This document shows, in pieces, positions 1-9,102 of a stretch of 64,000 bases of DNA. The DNA comes from Pithys albifrons albifrons (lineage: Eukaryota; Chordata; Aves; Passeriformes; Thamnophilidae), in contig NC_092465.1 in assembly GCF_047495875.1 (NCBI RefSeq), positions 11,147,160 to 11,211,159 on the forward strand. Direction: 5' to 3'. A program made the translations under genes and the position numbers. The stretch's first letter is position 1. Every line of letters begins with the position of its first letter. The notes below the pieces were generated by a model. That model saw nothing but the letters and a program-made list of their open reading frames with translations, had not been told where the DNA came from and ran no database searches.

Positions 1-1815
1 GACACAGTCGTGCTCCAATTTCCCTTCCTCCTGAGTAGACAATAAAAATTCTGCCGGGTTAAGGTGGTTGGTTAGTTTTAATTCGATATCGTCCTGCTCC
101 CTTAGCAGGGCCTGATATTGGAGCATACGACTTGAGGAGAGCCAATGTCCCCCCTTTTGTTCCAACACAGTAATCACCATGTGGGGCACATAGACTGTCA
201 TATGTTTTCCCAAAGTCAATTTGCGAGCTTCCTGTATCAGTATCACGGTAGCTGCTACCGCCCTCAAGCACCCCGGCCAACCACTACTCACTGCGTCCAG
301 CTGTTTAGAGAAATACCCCACCGGCCTCTTCCACGACCCCAGTTTCTGGGTGAGGACTCCCAACGCCAGCTGCTGTTTCTCATGCACATATAATTGAAAA
401 TCCTTGGTCAGGTCGGGCAATCCCAAGGCCGGCGCTTCCTTAAGGGCTTGTTTCAATTTTTGAAACGCTTTTTCTTCTGCTGGCTCCCAGGTAAACACCT
501 GCTTCTTTACAGCCTCATACAATGGTTTAGCCATTAGTCCATAGTTAGGGATCCACAGCCGGCACCATCCAGTCATTCCTAGGAAGGATCTTAACTCATG
601 GTGATTACGAGGCACTGGAATGTCACAGATTGCTTTTATGCGGGTCGTTCCCAATCTACGTATGCCTTGGGAAATTTCACAACCCAGGTAGATAACTTTC
701 TGTTTTACCAACTGTGCCTTTTCCCTAGAAACTCGGTATCCCGCTTGCCCCAACATGTTCAATAGATCAATAGTCAGTTTACAACAGAGTTCTCGTTCTG
801 TGGCTCCCAGGAAGATATCATCTACGTATTGTAGAATTACATATGAAAAAGGTGAATCTTTTACCTGAGTAGTTCTCCATTCTTCCAATTCTTTGGCTAG
901 CTGATTACCAAATATAGTAGGTGACGATTTGAATCCTTGAGGCAGTCTGGTCCAAGTCAGTTGGCACTTCCGTCTCGTGTCTGGATTTTCCCATTCGAAT
1001 GCAAAGATGTGCTGACTCTCAAGTGCCAGGGGTATGCAGAAAAAGGCGTCTTTCAAGTCAATTACCGTAAACCACTGAAATTTCTCAGAGACAGATGTTA
1101 ACAGCGTATACGGATTAGCTACCACAGGATATATATCTTTAGTGATTGCATTAACTGCCCTTAAATCCTGCACCAGTCTGTATTTTCCATTTGGCTTCAC
1201 TATTGGAAAAATAGGGGTATTATATTCTGATTCACATTCCCTTAATATTCCCAATTTCACAAACTGATCAATCATTGGAGCTATTCCCTTTCTTGCTTCA
1301 AGCCTTATTGGGTATTGTTTCACCCTTACCGGTTGCGCTCCTTCCTTCAGTTTTACTACTACCGGCTCAGCCGCTTTCGATTTACCAGGGATCCCCGTCT
1401 CCCAAACCCACGGAGTCACAGCCTGCTCTATCACCTCTGGTATCGTCTCTGGTTCTACTTCCTTAATCATAAACATTTTTGCTAAGTTTTCTTCTGGTAT
1501 TTCCAATTTTACCCTATCCTTATCAAATATTATTCTTGCTTGTAAAACCGAAAGCAAATCTCTTCCAAGTAGTGACTCTGGGCTGTTCGGCATATATAAA
1601 AATTGATGATCAAATTCCTTCCCCCCAAATTTAATATCAAGCGGCCGCAGGAATGGCCTTTCTTCCACCTCCCCAGACACCCCAACAACCAGTACTTTCG
1701 ATTCACTCAAAACTCCCCGTAATTCGTTTACTGCCGAATAACTAGCCCCAGTATCCACCCTAAATTCTACCGGCTCCCCCTCTATTTCCATGACCACCTT
1801 AAGATCCTGGTCTAG
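1..1815 (-). CDS. pol: Pro-pol polyprotein (protease and reverse transcriptase), partial
   Basis: A frame of 605 codons continuous with gag after the UGA, running off the left window edge without a stop. Protease: the catalytic DTGAS motif is at 1741-1755, and a typical LLGRDLL segment lies near 1552-1575. Reverse transcriptase begins at roughly 1330-1440; motif A reads VIDLKDAFF with its catalytic Asp at 1057-1059, LPQG is at 934-945 and the YVDD active site is at 817-828. All three RT catalytic aspartates are therefore present. The remaining sequence to position 1 covers thumb and connection; RNase H and integrase would lie beyond the window. There is no separate start; expression is expected as Gag-Pol through the UGA at 1816-1818, followed by cleavage by the viral protease. 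The absence of any disabling change in 1.8 kb suggests a young copy or one under constraint. Confidence 0.93.
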
Positions 1816-1818
1816 TCA
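1797..1818 (-). promoter_or_regulatory. Gag-pol stop-codon readthrough site, UGA-CUAG, with possible hairpin
   Basis: Gag ends with UGA immediately followed by CUAG, the context known to promote efficient readthrough on eukaryotic ribosomes. Pro-pol continues in the same frame without any frameshift, so a Gag-Pol fusion requires decoding of this stop. Starting three bases after the UGA, GACCA (1808-1812) can pair with TGGTC (1792-1796 in minus sense) around an 11-base loop. This would be a simple hairpin; I cannot tell whether a pseudoknot like that of murine leukaemia virus forms. Known: gammaretroviruses make Gag-Pol by readthrough, usually of UAG. Confidence 0.8.
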
Positions 1819-3444
1819 GCTTTGAGTTTGAGTATTTCCCATCATCAGTGCCTGAGCGACACTTTGTGGATTATTTGCAAATGGATTCATTCCATTCCCC
1901 ACAGCACTGACCAAGTTAACCCCGGGCAAAGAACTGCCACCCATTTGCATTCCTTGGCTGAGCGGGCATTCGTTCTTCCAATGTCCAAATCCCTTACAAA
2001 AGGCACATTGATTAGGTCCCAACATCCCGCGCATATTCATCCCTTGATTGCCGAAGCCACCCCTTCCAAGTCCGCCTCGCCCTCGGCTCCGGCCCCGACC
2101 CCTAAAATTTCCTGTATTTCCCCCTGTCGCTTGCTTCAATACTGCCAACATACCTGCCTGCTGCTTCTTTGTCGTCTCCTTTTCCCTATTATTATATACT
2201 TTCCATGCCACCTCTAACAGCTTTTCTAAGTTCCGCATTTCTTCTCCTTCTAATTTTTGCAGCTTTTTCCTAATATCCTCCTGAGACTGTCCCATAAATA
2301 TTAAAGCCAACTGAAGTTTACCAGGTTCTGATTCTACATCCAAGTTAGTATATTTTCGAGCCGTATCCTTCAACCTCTCCAAAAATGCCGACGGAGATTC
2401 TCCCTTCTCCTGCCGAACCGAATACAATTTCGACCAATTCATTGTTTTAGGAATGCCATCTCGAATTCCTTCAACCAACAACTCCTGATATGCCTTAAGC
2501 GCCTCATATCCCCTGGCTGTATTAGGATTCCATCCTGGGTCATCCCTCGGCACTAACTCATTAACCGTACTATGGGTTACCTGAGCCCTTATCATGTCCC
2601 TAGCCCGGTCAGTCATAACTTTCATCACCATCTCCTTTTCAGTAGAATCCATAAGAGTATCTAACAGAACTTGGAGGTCATTCCAGTCTGGTGTTTGCGC
2701 CTTAATAACCATTTTTACTACCCGTGCAACCTTCTCCGGATTCTCCCGATAAGCTCCGGCTGACTGTTTCCAAATCATCAAATCGCTAGGTGAAAACGGG
2801 ACCTTAACTATAACCCTTCCACCATCTGCCCCCACCGCCTCCCGTAGAGGTGCCATCAATTTAGGCCGCACGTCCCCCTCCTTCCCCTTTTGCCTTCCCC
2901 GGCGTGTGCGTCCAGCTAATGGGGTTCTTTGTACATCACCCCTATTATCTAGCTCCGACTCTTCGTCTGAAGAGGAGGGAGCAGAGGTCTTTCCTTTTCC
3001 TATTTTAAGGCTTTCAAGAGAGGGACACGGAGGTGCACTAGGGGAGACCAACAACGACACATCTTCCTCCGGGGGCTCAATAAAGCGCAACTTTCGCTCT
3101 TTACAACCCACACATTCATTATTAATAGTTTCCAAAACCAGCATACCACATTCTTTTAACCATTCAGTTTTTCCTTTTAAATGATAAAACAAATCTAAGT
3201 AAGGTATCTCATCCCATTTATCATTTTCCCTTAAGAAACCCATCAAAGGGGCGATAATCTCCGTAGTCATTGTACCATTCCGCGGCCATTGCATTCCCCC
3301 CGTTTCATATTCTGGCCAAACATGATTACAGTAATCAATCAAGTTCTTTTTCTTCATAGTTTGTTCAAAATTCCCCGTTTTCCAGTGCTTCAACAAACAC
3401 CCGAGAGGGGAATCCTCGGGAATATCCTTATCGTTAGAAGACAT
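1816..3444 (-). CDS. gag: Gag polyprotein, gammaretrovirus-like, intact
   Basis: A 542-residue structural polyprotein that would assemble the viral core. Visible parts in order: an MA-like N-terminal domain (about 1-110); an acidic and proline-rich linker with a PSAP late motif at about 134-137 (the TSG101/ESCRT-binding type) and a basic cluster near 175-190; a CA domain from about 216 with the major homology region at about 345-358 (Q-x3-E-x4-F-x2-R); a charged helix near its end; an RG/RGG-rich segment at about 448-465; and one CCHC zinc knuckle at 480-493 (C-x2-C-x4-H-x4-C). A tail of about 49 residues rich in Asn, Gln, Gly and Met follows. I chose the AUG at 3442-3444 because it begins the MA-like sequence and has A at -3; in-frame initiation further upstream is possible. 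Residue 2 is Ser, so the usual N-myristoylation glycine is missing. The frame ends at a UGA (1816-1818) and pol follows in the same frame. Confidence 0.93.
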   Translation of the reverse strand: MSSNDKDIPEDSPLGCLLKHWKTGNFEQTMKKKNLIDYCNHVWPEYETGGMQWPRNGTMTTEIIAPLMGFLRENDKWDEIPYLDLFYHLKGKTEWLKECGMLVLETINNECVGCKERKLRFIEPPEEDVSLLVSPSAPPCPSLESLKIGKGKTSAPSSSDEESELDNRGDVQRTPLAGRTRRGRQKGKEGDVRPKLMAPLREAVGADGGRVIVKVPFSPSDLMIWKQSAGAYRENPEKVARVVKMVIKAQTPDWNDLQVLLDTLMDSTEKEMVMKVMTDRARDMIRAQVTHSTVNELVPRDDPGWNPNTARGYEALKAYQELLVEGIRDGIPKTMNWSKLYSVRQEKGESPSAFLERLKDTARKYTNLDVESEPGKLQLALIFMGQSQEDIRKKLQKLEGEEMRNLEKLLEVAWKVYNNREKETTKKQQAGMLAVLKQATGGNTGNFRGRGRSRGRGGLGRGGFGNQGMNMRGMLGPNQCAFCKGFGHWKNECPLSQGMQMGGSSLPGVNLVSAVGNGMNPFANNPQSVAQALMMGNTQTQS

Positions 3445-3534
3445 TATCCCACAGCTCCCGAATGACAACATATATAACAGAAACACGTACGACGCTGCGA
3501 CTAACCACCAACCTATATCCCCAACTTGCCAATT
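3445..3534 (-). other. In-frame hydrophobic stretch upstream of the gag AUG
   Basis: The gag frame stays open for 30 codons upstream of the probable gag AUG, back to a TAG at 3535-3537. The translated stretch is strongly hydrophobic, with a core of about 17 residues (WWLVAASYVFLLYMLSF). The only AUG inside it is at 3469-3471; a CUG at 3478-3480 and a GUG at 3484-3486 are near-cognate options, but all three lie within the hydrophobic core. It resembles in layout the signal-anchor leader of murine leukaemia virus glyco-Gag, which is also an N-terminal, in-frame, non-AUG extension. Whether it is translated is unknown. Confidence 0.35.
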
Positions 3535-3632
3535 CTAGTCGCTACCGAATGGCAAGTACCGGACCTGCACGAATTCTATGTACGTGTCTTACGGCCGGTG
3601 CCCAGGCTTCCAATACCAACCAACCAATCTTA

Positions 3633-3675
3633 CCACCCCCTTTCAGAATAAAGCCACCCCCCTTTCAAAATAAAG
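3633..3675 (-). repeat. Tandem 21/22 bp repeat in the retroviral leader
   Basis: Two adjacent copies (3633-3653 and 3654-3675) differ by one substitution and one extra base. On the minus (RNA sense) strand each copy contains CTTTATT followed by a run of five or six G and a further GG, so the leader holds a doubled G-rich tract. It sits between the primer binding site and gag, the usual region for packaging and dimerisation signals, but no function can be read from it. Confidence 0.8.
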
Positions 3676-3685
3676 CACCTTCGGG

Positions 3686-3692
3686 CTCACCT
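3686..3692 (-). promoter_or_regulatory. Candidate major splice donor in the retroviral leader
   Basis: The minus strand reads AG-GTGAG between the primer binding site and gag, a fair match to the vertebrate donor consensus. A donor in this place would be used for a spliced env transcript. I infer this from position and consensus only; the acceptor is outside the window. Confidence 0.35.
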
Positions 3693-3807
3693 CTATGTAG
3701 TTGTCCGACGGGCGCGGGGCCGGGCACGAACTGATGACTCCCCGAGGAAACTGCTCGGTGCCGGCTTGGAGTGGATCAGGACGCGAACCGCCCCAGCAAC
3801 CCTCGGA

Positions 3808-3825
3808 GCCCCACGTTGGGCGCCA
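3808..3825 (-). promoter_or_regulatory. Primer binding site for tRNA-Lys1,2
   Basis: The minus strand reads TGGCGCCCAACGTGGGGC, an 18-base match to the primer binding site complementary to the 3' end of tRNA-Lys1,2. It lies six bases downstream of the LTR CA end, where reverse transcription is primed. Lys1,2 priming is best known from betaretroviruses of the Mason-Pfizer type and from foamy viruses; gammaretroviruses mostly use tRNA-Pro, so the pairing with a gammaretrovirus-like gag is notable. Confidence 0.92.
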
Positions 3826-3883
3826 GAAAACTGTTGCCCGTTCACAGAAACACAAACCGACAGAGTATCAGTTTATGCGGTGC

Positions 3884-3889
3884 TTTATT
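3884..3889 (-). terminator. LTR polyadenylation signal AATAAA
   Basis: The minus strand reads AATAAA followed by GCACC, downstream of the TATA box and before U5. In the 3' LTR copy the same motif would direct cleavage of the viral transcript. Confidence 0.75.
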
Positions 3890-3959
3890 TGCTGGGCCCG
3901 GGAAACCTGGGGACTACTGTCCTAAGCCAGGATTCCAACGAGCCGTTCTCGAAGACAGC

Positions 3960-3966
3960 TTTTATA
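3960..3966 (-). promoter_or_regulatory. LTR TATA box
   Basis: The minus strand reads TATAAAA inside the LTR, 71 bases upstream of the start of the poly(A) signal. The spacing places the cap site and R region where a retroviral LTR needs them. Confidence 0.8.
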
Positions 3967-4166
3967 CTTTTTCTACAGCATTGTACGTGCACAAAGACAC
4001 ACGGTCTCGTTCATAAATCAGTTACATAGGTTATATGTATACAATTGATGTCCGTCTCCAAGGGTTAAAAATCTACCACGCTCGTCTAACACAGGATTCT
4101 GGTTAATTAGGCCCCCATCACCAAACCCCTTACATATGTTGATTCTAATCTTATCTTTAAGCAACA

Positions 4167-7100
4167 GTTTGTTTTCTTCCTCAGGTTCTATTTACTTCAC
4201 TAATCGCTTTAATTATTGTTCTGCTGTTCCTAGCAAGTTCCCAATAGTTTCTGGGCCCCCACTACTGTTTCAAGTTACCTCACCACAGGCCCAGTTAAAC
4301 CCCGTAAACCTTAGCATAACTACTTCCACAGTTAGATTTACAAATATATTTGTAACAAATGTAGTGAGTCAATTTTGTTGTGAAAGATCTTTTTCCCTGT
4401 AAACTGCTTCAAGCACCTGTGGAGTGATCCAGGCTGGAGTCTCTCCACAATTTTCTGTTATGTTTGTGAAGTACCTGCTGACTATTCCACCGCTGGTTTA
4501 GCAATGTATTTAAATAAATACATACTTTGCTCTATCCTCTGTGGGCTAAGCTGATGCTATTTTAACTGAGCAGTCCCGTTGCAACATTTTGCACATTCAC
4601 AGCTCAGCACTTCTCACTCTCGTAGGTAACACAGTCACAGACTTGTATGTCTACACAGATGCCTAATTTTTCAGTGGAGTAAATACTGACTTGATCTCTG
4701 TTTCAGACAGTTCTTACTTACTCTAAGGCAGAATAATTTAGAGTTAATATTGCTTGTTTGATTGGAGAATGAAGCAGTTGTTCAAGTTGGGGTGAATAAT
4801 TCATTTTTCAGAGTTCTTCTAAAGGGTAGATGTTAATATTGTGAAGCTGCAGCTGATGTTACTAAAGCCATTCATGTTAAGAGAACAAATTGCCATTTGG
4901 CATGCTGAAAAATTAACCCAATTTACAGCCTGGGTGAAGATGAACTCTCTCTGGTGAAAGCTATATTTAAACCACCAATGAGATAATTACATCTTGGCCT
5001 TCCAACACATCTTATGTAGCACAGATGTGACTGCTTTTTCTTCATAAATGAATACTCATCTAACAACTTCTAAAATAATTGTGCTTGTTTTTCTAGATTT
5101 TGTGCATCTTTTTCGGGAAAGTCTTGAATATAAAAAGTAAGCAATGTGAAACACATGTATAATGCATCAGCCAGAGATTAAGCCACAAGACAGACAAAGC
5201 CAAGCCAGTGGATCTGGTTTGTACATGAACAAAACTTTGGGGGAATTAGTGCAATTCCCATTTCCAAGTAGGAGGAATATCTGTTGTGGATGCTGCTGCT
5301 TATGACCACAGTTAGTGGCTGTACAAGTTAATCTAAAGGGAAGCCTCATCTTTCCATTTTTGTTATTTTATGTGGAAAAGTCAGGCAGTTGCACAGGCAA
5401 ATTAGGGTCACTTCTGTGTGATGATAAAAATAAGGTCTGTGATATTCGTGTCTTCTTCAACATAATTTTGGATGTAGGTTTTTTAGTTTTGTCTGTTTAA
5501 ATCAGCTAGAGGACTCACAGCAATTGCTACTCCTGCATTTGAGCTGAGCTTTCCTGAGCAAACAAATTATCCACCAAAACAATGTCTTTGTGTTTCTAAT
5601 AAAACTGGAACAAACACATCTCTTTTGTTCCCTTGTTTGTGCATGATCTGTGTACAAGATGACAGTGCAGAGCAGGGATGGCTTTCATCTGCTAAAATCC
5701 CTCCACCCACCAGGCCACGGGAAGATCCTGGAAGCACCAACCGACCTGTAAATCCATTTGCCTCCCTGCTGCCCTGCCCTTCTCTAGTCTGGGGGAAATA
5801 GCAGCCCAGGTTTGATGTCTTGTGGCAGGTGTGAGCCATGTGAAGGCATTTGAACCTTGTGTTGTGGTGTCACCAGGCCAGAACTGCCCAGCTCAGCTGA
5901 GCTGCCACTGGTGGTCACAGGAAGCAAAGAGGCTGAGGAGGGGAAGGACAGAGTAGAGCATCCTCAAGGCAACTTGTTCCCTGGGGGAATTTGTTTACTG
6001 TATTGAGTTTTGCTCCCACCTTTATTTCTTCAACACTTTGGTCTCACAGCTGCTCTTCCATGGGTGTTGGTAAGAATGGTGGCTCTCAGGAGACCCTGAG
6101 CTCTCTCTCTTCACCAAGAGGGGCTGTCACTGTGCCCGTTTCAAGGTTGTGTTCAAGCCTTTCCCCTTTCTGAGAGTTTCTTCATTGGGTGAGACTGGCT
6201 GGTATTTATACCACAGCTTTAAATGTTGAGGAGAAAAGAAGTTATAATCCATACTCACGGAATGAGCAGGCTAAATAAACAGATTATCATCCCATGCAAA
6301 GAACAGCTCTGTTGTCTTAAGCAACCTGGGATGCAATTGCAAAGGAAAAAAAGGTGCTCTGTTCTTTAAATAGTATCCAGTTCTCCCTCCAATGTGTCAA
6401 TCAAAGAGCAGTTTCTGCACCCTGCATACCTGCAAATGTGCCTGAGATCCTGTTGTTAAGTCAGCACTTGCAGGTGGTATTTATGGAAATGGTTTTGTGG
6501 CATGTCATGTATTTACAATTACAAAACGTCACACGTCTGAGGCTTCCTGAGAAAGCTTGGGGTGGCTGCGATGCATTAAGATACTCTTAATCTCCACGTG
6601 GTGCAACTTCACAATAGCTCTTGCTTCACATCTACCTAATGAAATGCTGATTTGTTTTCTTTGTGAGTAGACAGGTAAAATTGTGCAAAAACTGTTGATG
6701 AAGTTCTTGAGCTCAAAAAGATGATGAAAATGCAGGTTTTGAGATGGAGCTGTTGTACTCATCCACAAATTTGTTCAAGTTTGTCTAAGAAGAAAAACAG
6801 CATGAGAGGAGATGTAAATTGCATTTTCTATTTTGTTTTGAAGTGGTGTCTTTACCTTTAAATTGCCCTCAATCTTAAAAAAGGACCTGGATATCTGAAG
6901 GTAGTAATAATAATAAAACAGTCACTTTGTGAACTTCAACAAAAAGAAACAAAAATAACATCTTTGGGTATGATTTTTTATTATTTGGTTACAACTTTTT
7001 CAAAAAAGAAGTCTTTGATCCATGCAGTTCCATACATAAGTGAATGGTTGAATGTGCAAGGAGCCTATCTCTCAAACTGAAAAGAAGAGGAGGCTGATTT

Positions 7101-7749
7101 TGGAAAAAGAGTTGTTCTCTCAGTATTTTATTTAAAAAGGAACAAACAAAAGGGCAAAACTGCATGTGAAAAGTCCTACCACAAGCTGGTGACAGAACTG
7201 AACAAGTTGTGCATTTGAGTGTCTTGATCACTGCTCCCTCTCACTCTGCAGTAGAGGGAAACACCTCTCTGTGACTGATAGACTGAGCAGAACTCATTGT
7301 GCCTATGCCAGGCTTTAGTAGAAGGCTTTTGTGTTAAAGCTCATTTCTCATGCTATGGTAACACCCCTGCCCCCTCTGAGCCAGGGTTCATTTATGCAAA
7401 ACTGAGTTTTGTAGTGGTGTTGACTGGTGATGGTCTCTCAGTGCTAGTCAGTGTTGCAGGGTATGGAGAAAATGAATAGAATAGGCTGTGGTTGTCTATA
7501 TGGTGTTAAGTGTCTCCATTAAATATAATATTGACTTCAATTATGGGGAAATCAGATTTCTAAGGCTCTAAGTGATAGGTCTGAGACTTTCCATTCAGTG
7601 CAGATTTACACTGTGGGAAATACCAGATTCTCAAAACTTCAATCAGATGGTCCACCCAAGCATGGGAACGGATCTAATCAAGAGGGATTCAATATATTAC
7701 TAGTGGAGTGAGTTGCTGGATAAATTTGGTGGCTGGATACTGGAACTCT
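4167..7749. other. Non-coding host DNA, no gene seen
   Basis: AT-rich single-copy-looking sequence flanking the provirus. Open frames here are short (under 95 codons), lie on both strands and show no recognisable domain. I see no CpG-rich promoter and no clear exon with matching splice sites. Confidence 0.5.
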
Positions 7750-7905
7750 TCTTTGACCTTGTGAGTGCCATTTAACTGCTGTGTGCCCATAAAGTAGGCA
7801 TGATTGCTCTGTGCCCATAAAATGAGTATCTCACAGGGCTAATTAATGTTGGTAAAGTGCTCTAAGGCCCAGACATAAAAGGGGTCATAGACTATTGGTG
7901 CTAAA
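7750..7905 (+). repeat. Ancient MIR-like (CORE-SINE) relic
   Basis: The order of words matches the MIR/amniote CORE-SINE consensus as I know it: a 'gaccttgtgagtgcc...ttaactgctgtgtgccca' part, then 'aaaatgagtatctcacaggg', 'aattaatgttggtaaagtgct' and a tail ending near 'ggggtcatagac'. The copy is heavily diverged and partly duplicated ('ctgtgtgcccataaa' and 'ctctgtgcccataaa'). A repeat search against Amniota consensus sequences would settle the family. Confidence 0.7.
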
Positions 7906-9031
7906 TCTGACATCTGTTTGTTGATAATGTAACTCCCCTCAATCATTGCATTCCTGTCTTATTGTCTAGGATCAGACTGTTTCTTGCTTAATAATTGCTG
8001 TGTTTGTAAGTCTGGAGATAGATAGGTCATCAGCCATATATCATTACAATCAGTGATACTGAATAATCATTGTCTGTAAGGATTCCCAAAAGTTGCTTCT
8101 TTATAAGTTTGAATTGTCTATGCACTTGATTGCAATTTTTTGGGAAAAAGTTTTGAAAAAAGTTTCACTGTGATGAATAATTGGAAGCATGGGCCACCTC
8201 TTGTCCCTCATCAGTTGACCTAATCACATGTGTGATGTAAAGTCCTAAATGAACTGAATCCAGCATACCATGAATAACCTCTCCTCCCTGTTCCCAGTAT
8301 TCATTTCCAAGCTTCCAGGTAAACCATGCTTGTTACAAGTAGAACTTGATGTGTGTTTAAAGCAGAAGGTTTTATGGATTACAATCCTCACTGATTCTTT
8401 CTGTAATACATCGTGGTTAGAGAGAAGTGGCTGCTCTCAAATGCCATAAATTTACCATAGTTGTCTAGGCATTCAGAAATGTTTCATATTATTATGGTGA
8501 TGGTCAGTTGAGAAAGTTTCAGGCTCTTTTGCAAGAACAAGGTTGGAATGTGTAAAAAGGCCTATGAAGCTGCATTTCCTTAGCTAACATCCCTTGATTT
8601 CCTTGGAGAAGCTGAGGTTGTGGTGTCCTTAGATTGAAGTCAGATGGTTACAACATAAACCCTTTTCCTGGAGTTTTTCCTTCCCTTTGTACATAGTTCT
8701 GGCTCTTATACTTGTGCATCCCAGCCAGTAGCAGCAAGGATCTGGGAGTTGAAAGTCCTGCTTGTTTTCCATGGCTCTCTTCATCAGCTCTGTCAGGTCT
8801 CTGCATGCATCCTTCCCAGCTTCAGGGAGTGGCCACTGGCTCAGGATCTGAAGGCAGGTGTGTTTCAGTGGTGCCAAAACAAGCAAAGTCCCCAAAGCCC
8901 ACAAACCCCAAATGCTGCAGTAGTTTATGTAACAGGATGATGGGCTGTGGCAGCTTCCATCCGTGGCCAGGAGATGCTGTGCTTCCCTCCATTCCGTTTG
9001 GAGAGGAAAAGCACCGGGTTTGTGTTGTGCA

Positions 9032-9102
9032 CAGCTGAGGCACAGAGAAGCTGAAATTACTCACATGAAAGGAAGTATCAGGCAAAGCAAGGAATCAGGC
9101 TT
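9032..9102 (-). repeat. Short MIR-like SINE relic
   Basis: The plus strand reads 'gctgaggcacagagaagctg' followed by a diverged stretch ending in 'gcaaggaatcaggc', which is the order of the reverse complement of a MIR core (CTGAGGCACAGAGAAG, then AGCCAGGAAT-like). It is only about 70 bases long and weakly preserved. Confidence 0.5.

Larger units (their letters stand above)
1..4166 (-). mobile_element. Endogenous retrovirus, gammaretrovirus-like, 5' part only
   Basis: This is a provirus on the minus strand; its 5' LTR lies at 3832-4166 and the left window edge cuts it inside pol. In element order I see the LTR, a tRNA-Lys1,2 primer binding site, a leader of about 360 bp, gag, a single UGA stop and pro-pol in the same frame. 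A same-frame gag-stop-pol layout, a single CCHC knuckle in NC and the CA sequence point to gammaretrovirus-like (class I) elements. I checked every in-frame triplet from 3444 to 1 and found no stop other than the UGA at 1816-1818, so the visible coding part is intact, which suggests a fairly recent insertion. Integrase, env and the 3' LTR lie outside the window, so age by LTR divergence cannot be judged. The 4 bases gttt just outside the LTR (4167-4170) could be the target-site duplication. Confidence 0.93.
3832..4166 (-). repeat. 5' LTR of the endogenous retrovirus (U3-R-U5)
   Basis: A 335 bp segment bounded by a perfect 6 bp inverted repeat (tgttgc at 3832-3837, gcaaca at 4161-4166), giving the usual TG...CA ends. 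On the minus strand it has, in correct order, a long AT-rich U3, a TATA box (3960-3966), a poly(A) signal (3884-3889) and a short U5 ending six bases before the primer binding site. The cap site is expected about 25-30 bases downstream of the TATA box, near 3930-3936, so R would run from there to roughly 3865-3870. No obvious damage to promoter or poly(A) signal is visible. The exact outer boundary is inferred from the inverted repeat alone, because the second LTR is not in the window. Confidence 0.85.

Noticed and set aside
59..393. Small frames inside the pol region
   Set aside because: They are other-phase shadows of the intact pol frame.
3462..4029. Small frames over the retroviral leader and LTR, both strands
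   Set aside because: They overlap the LTR, primer site and leader and match no viral accessory protein that I recognise.
4167..4400. Possible extension of the LTR beyond 4166
   Set aside because: Some wording near 4255-4320 resembles U3 sequence, but the perfect terminal inverted repeat ends at 4166 and no better CA end pairs with the U5 terminus.
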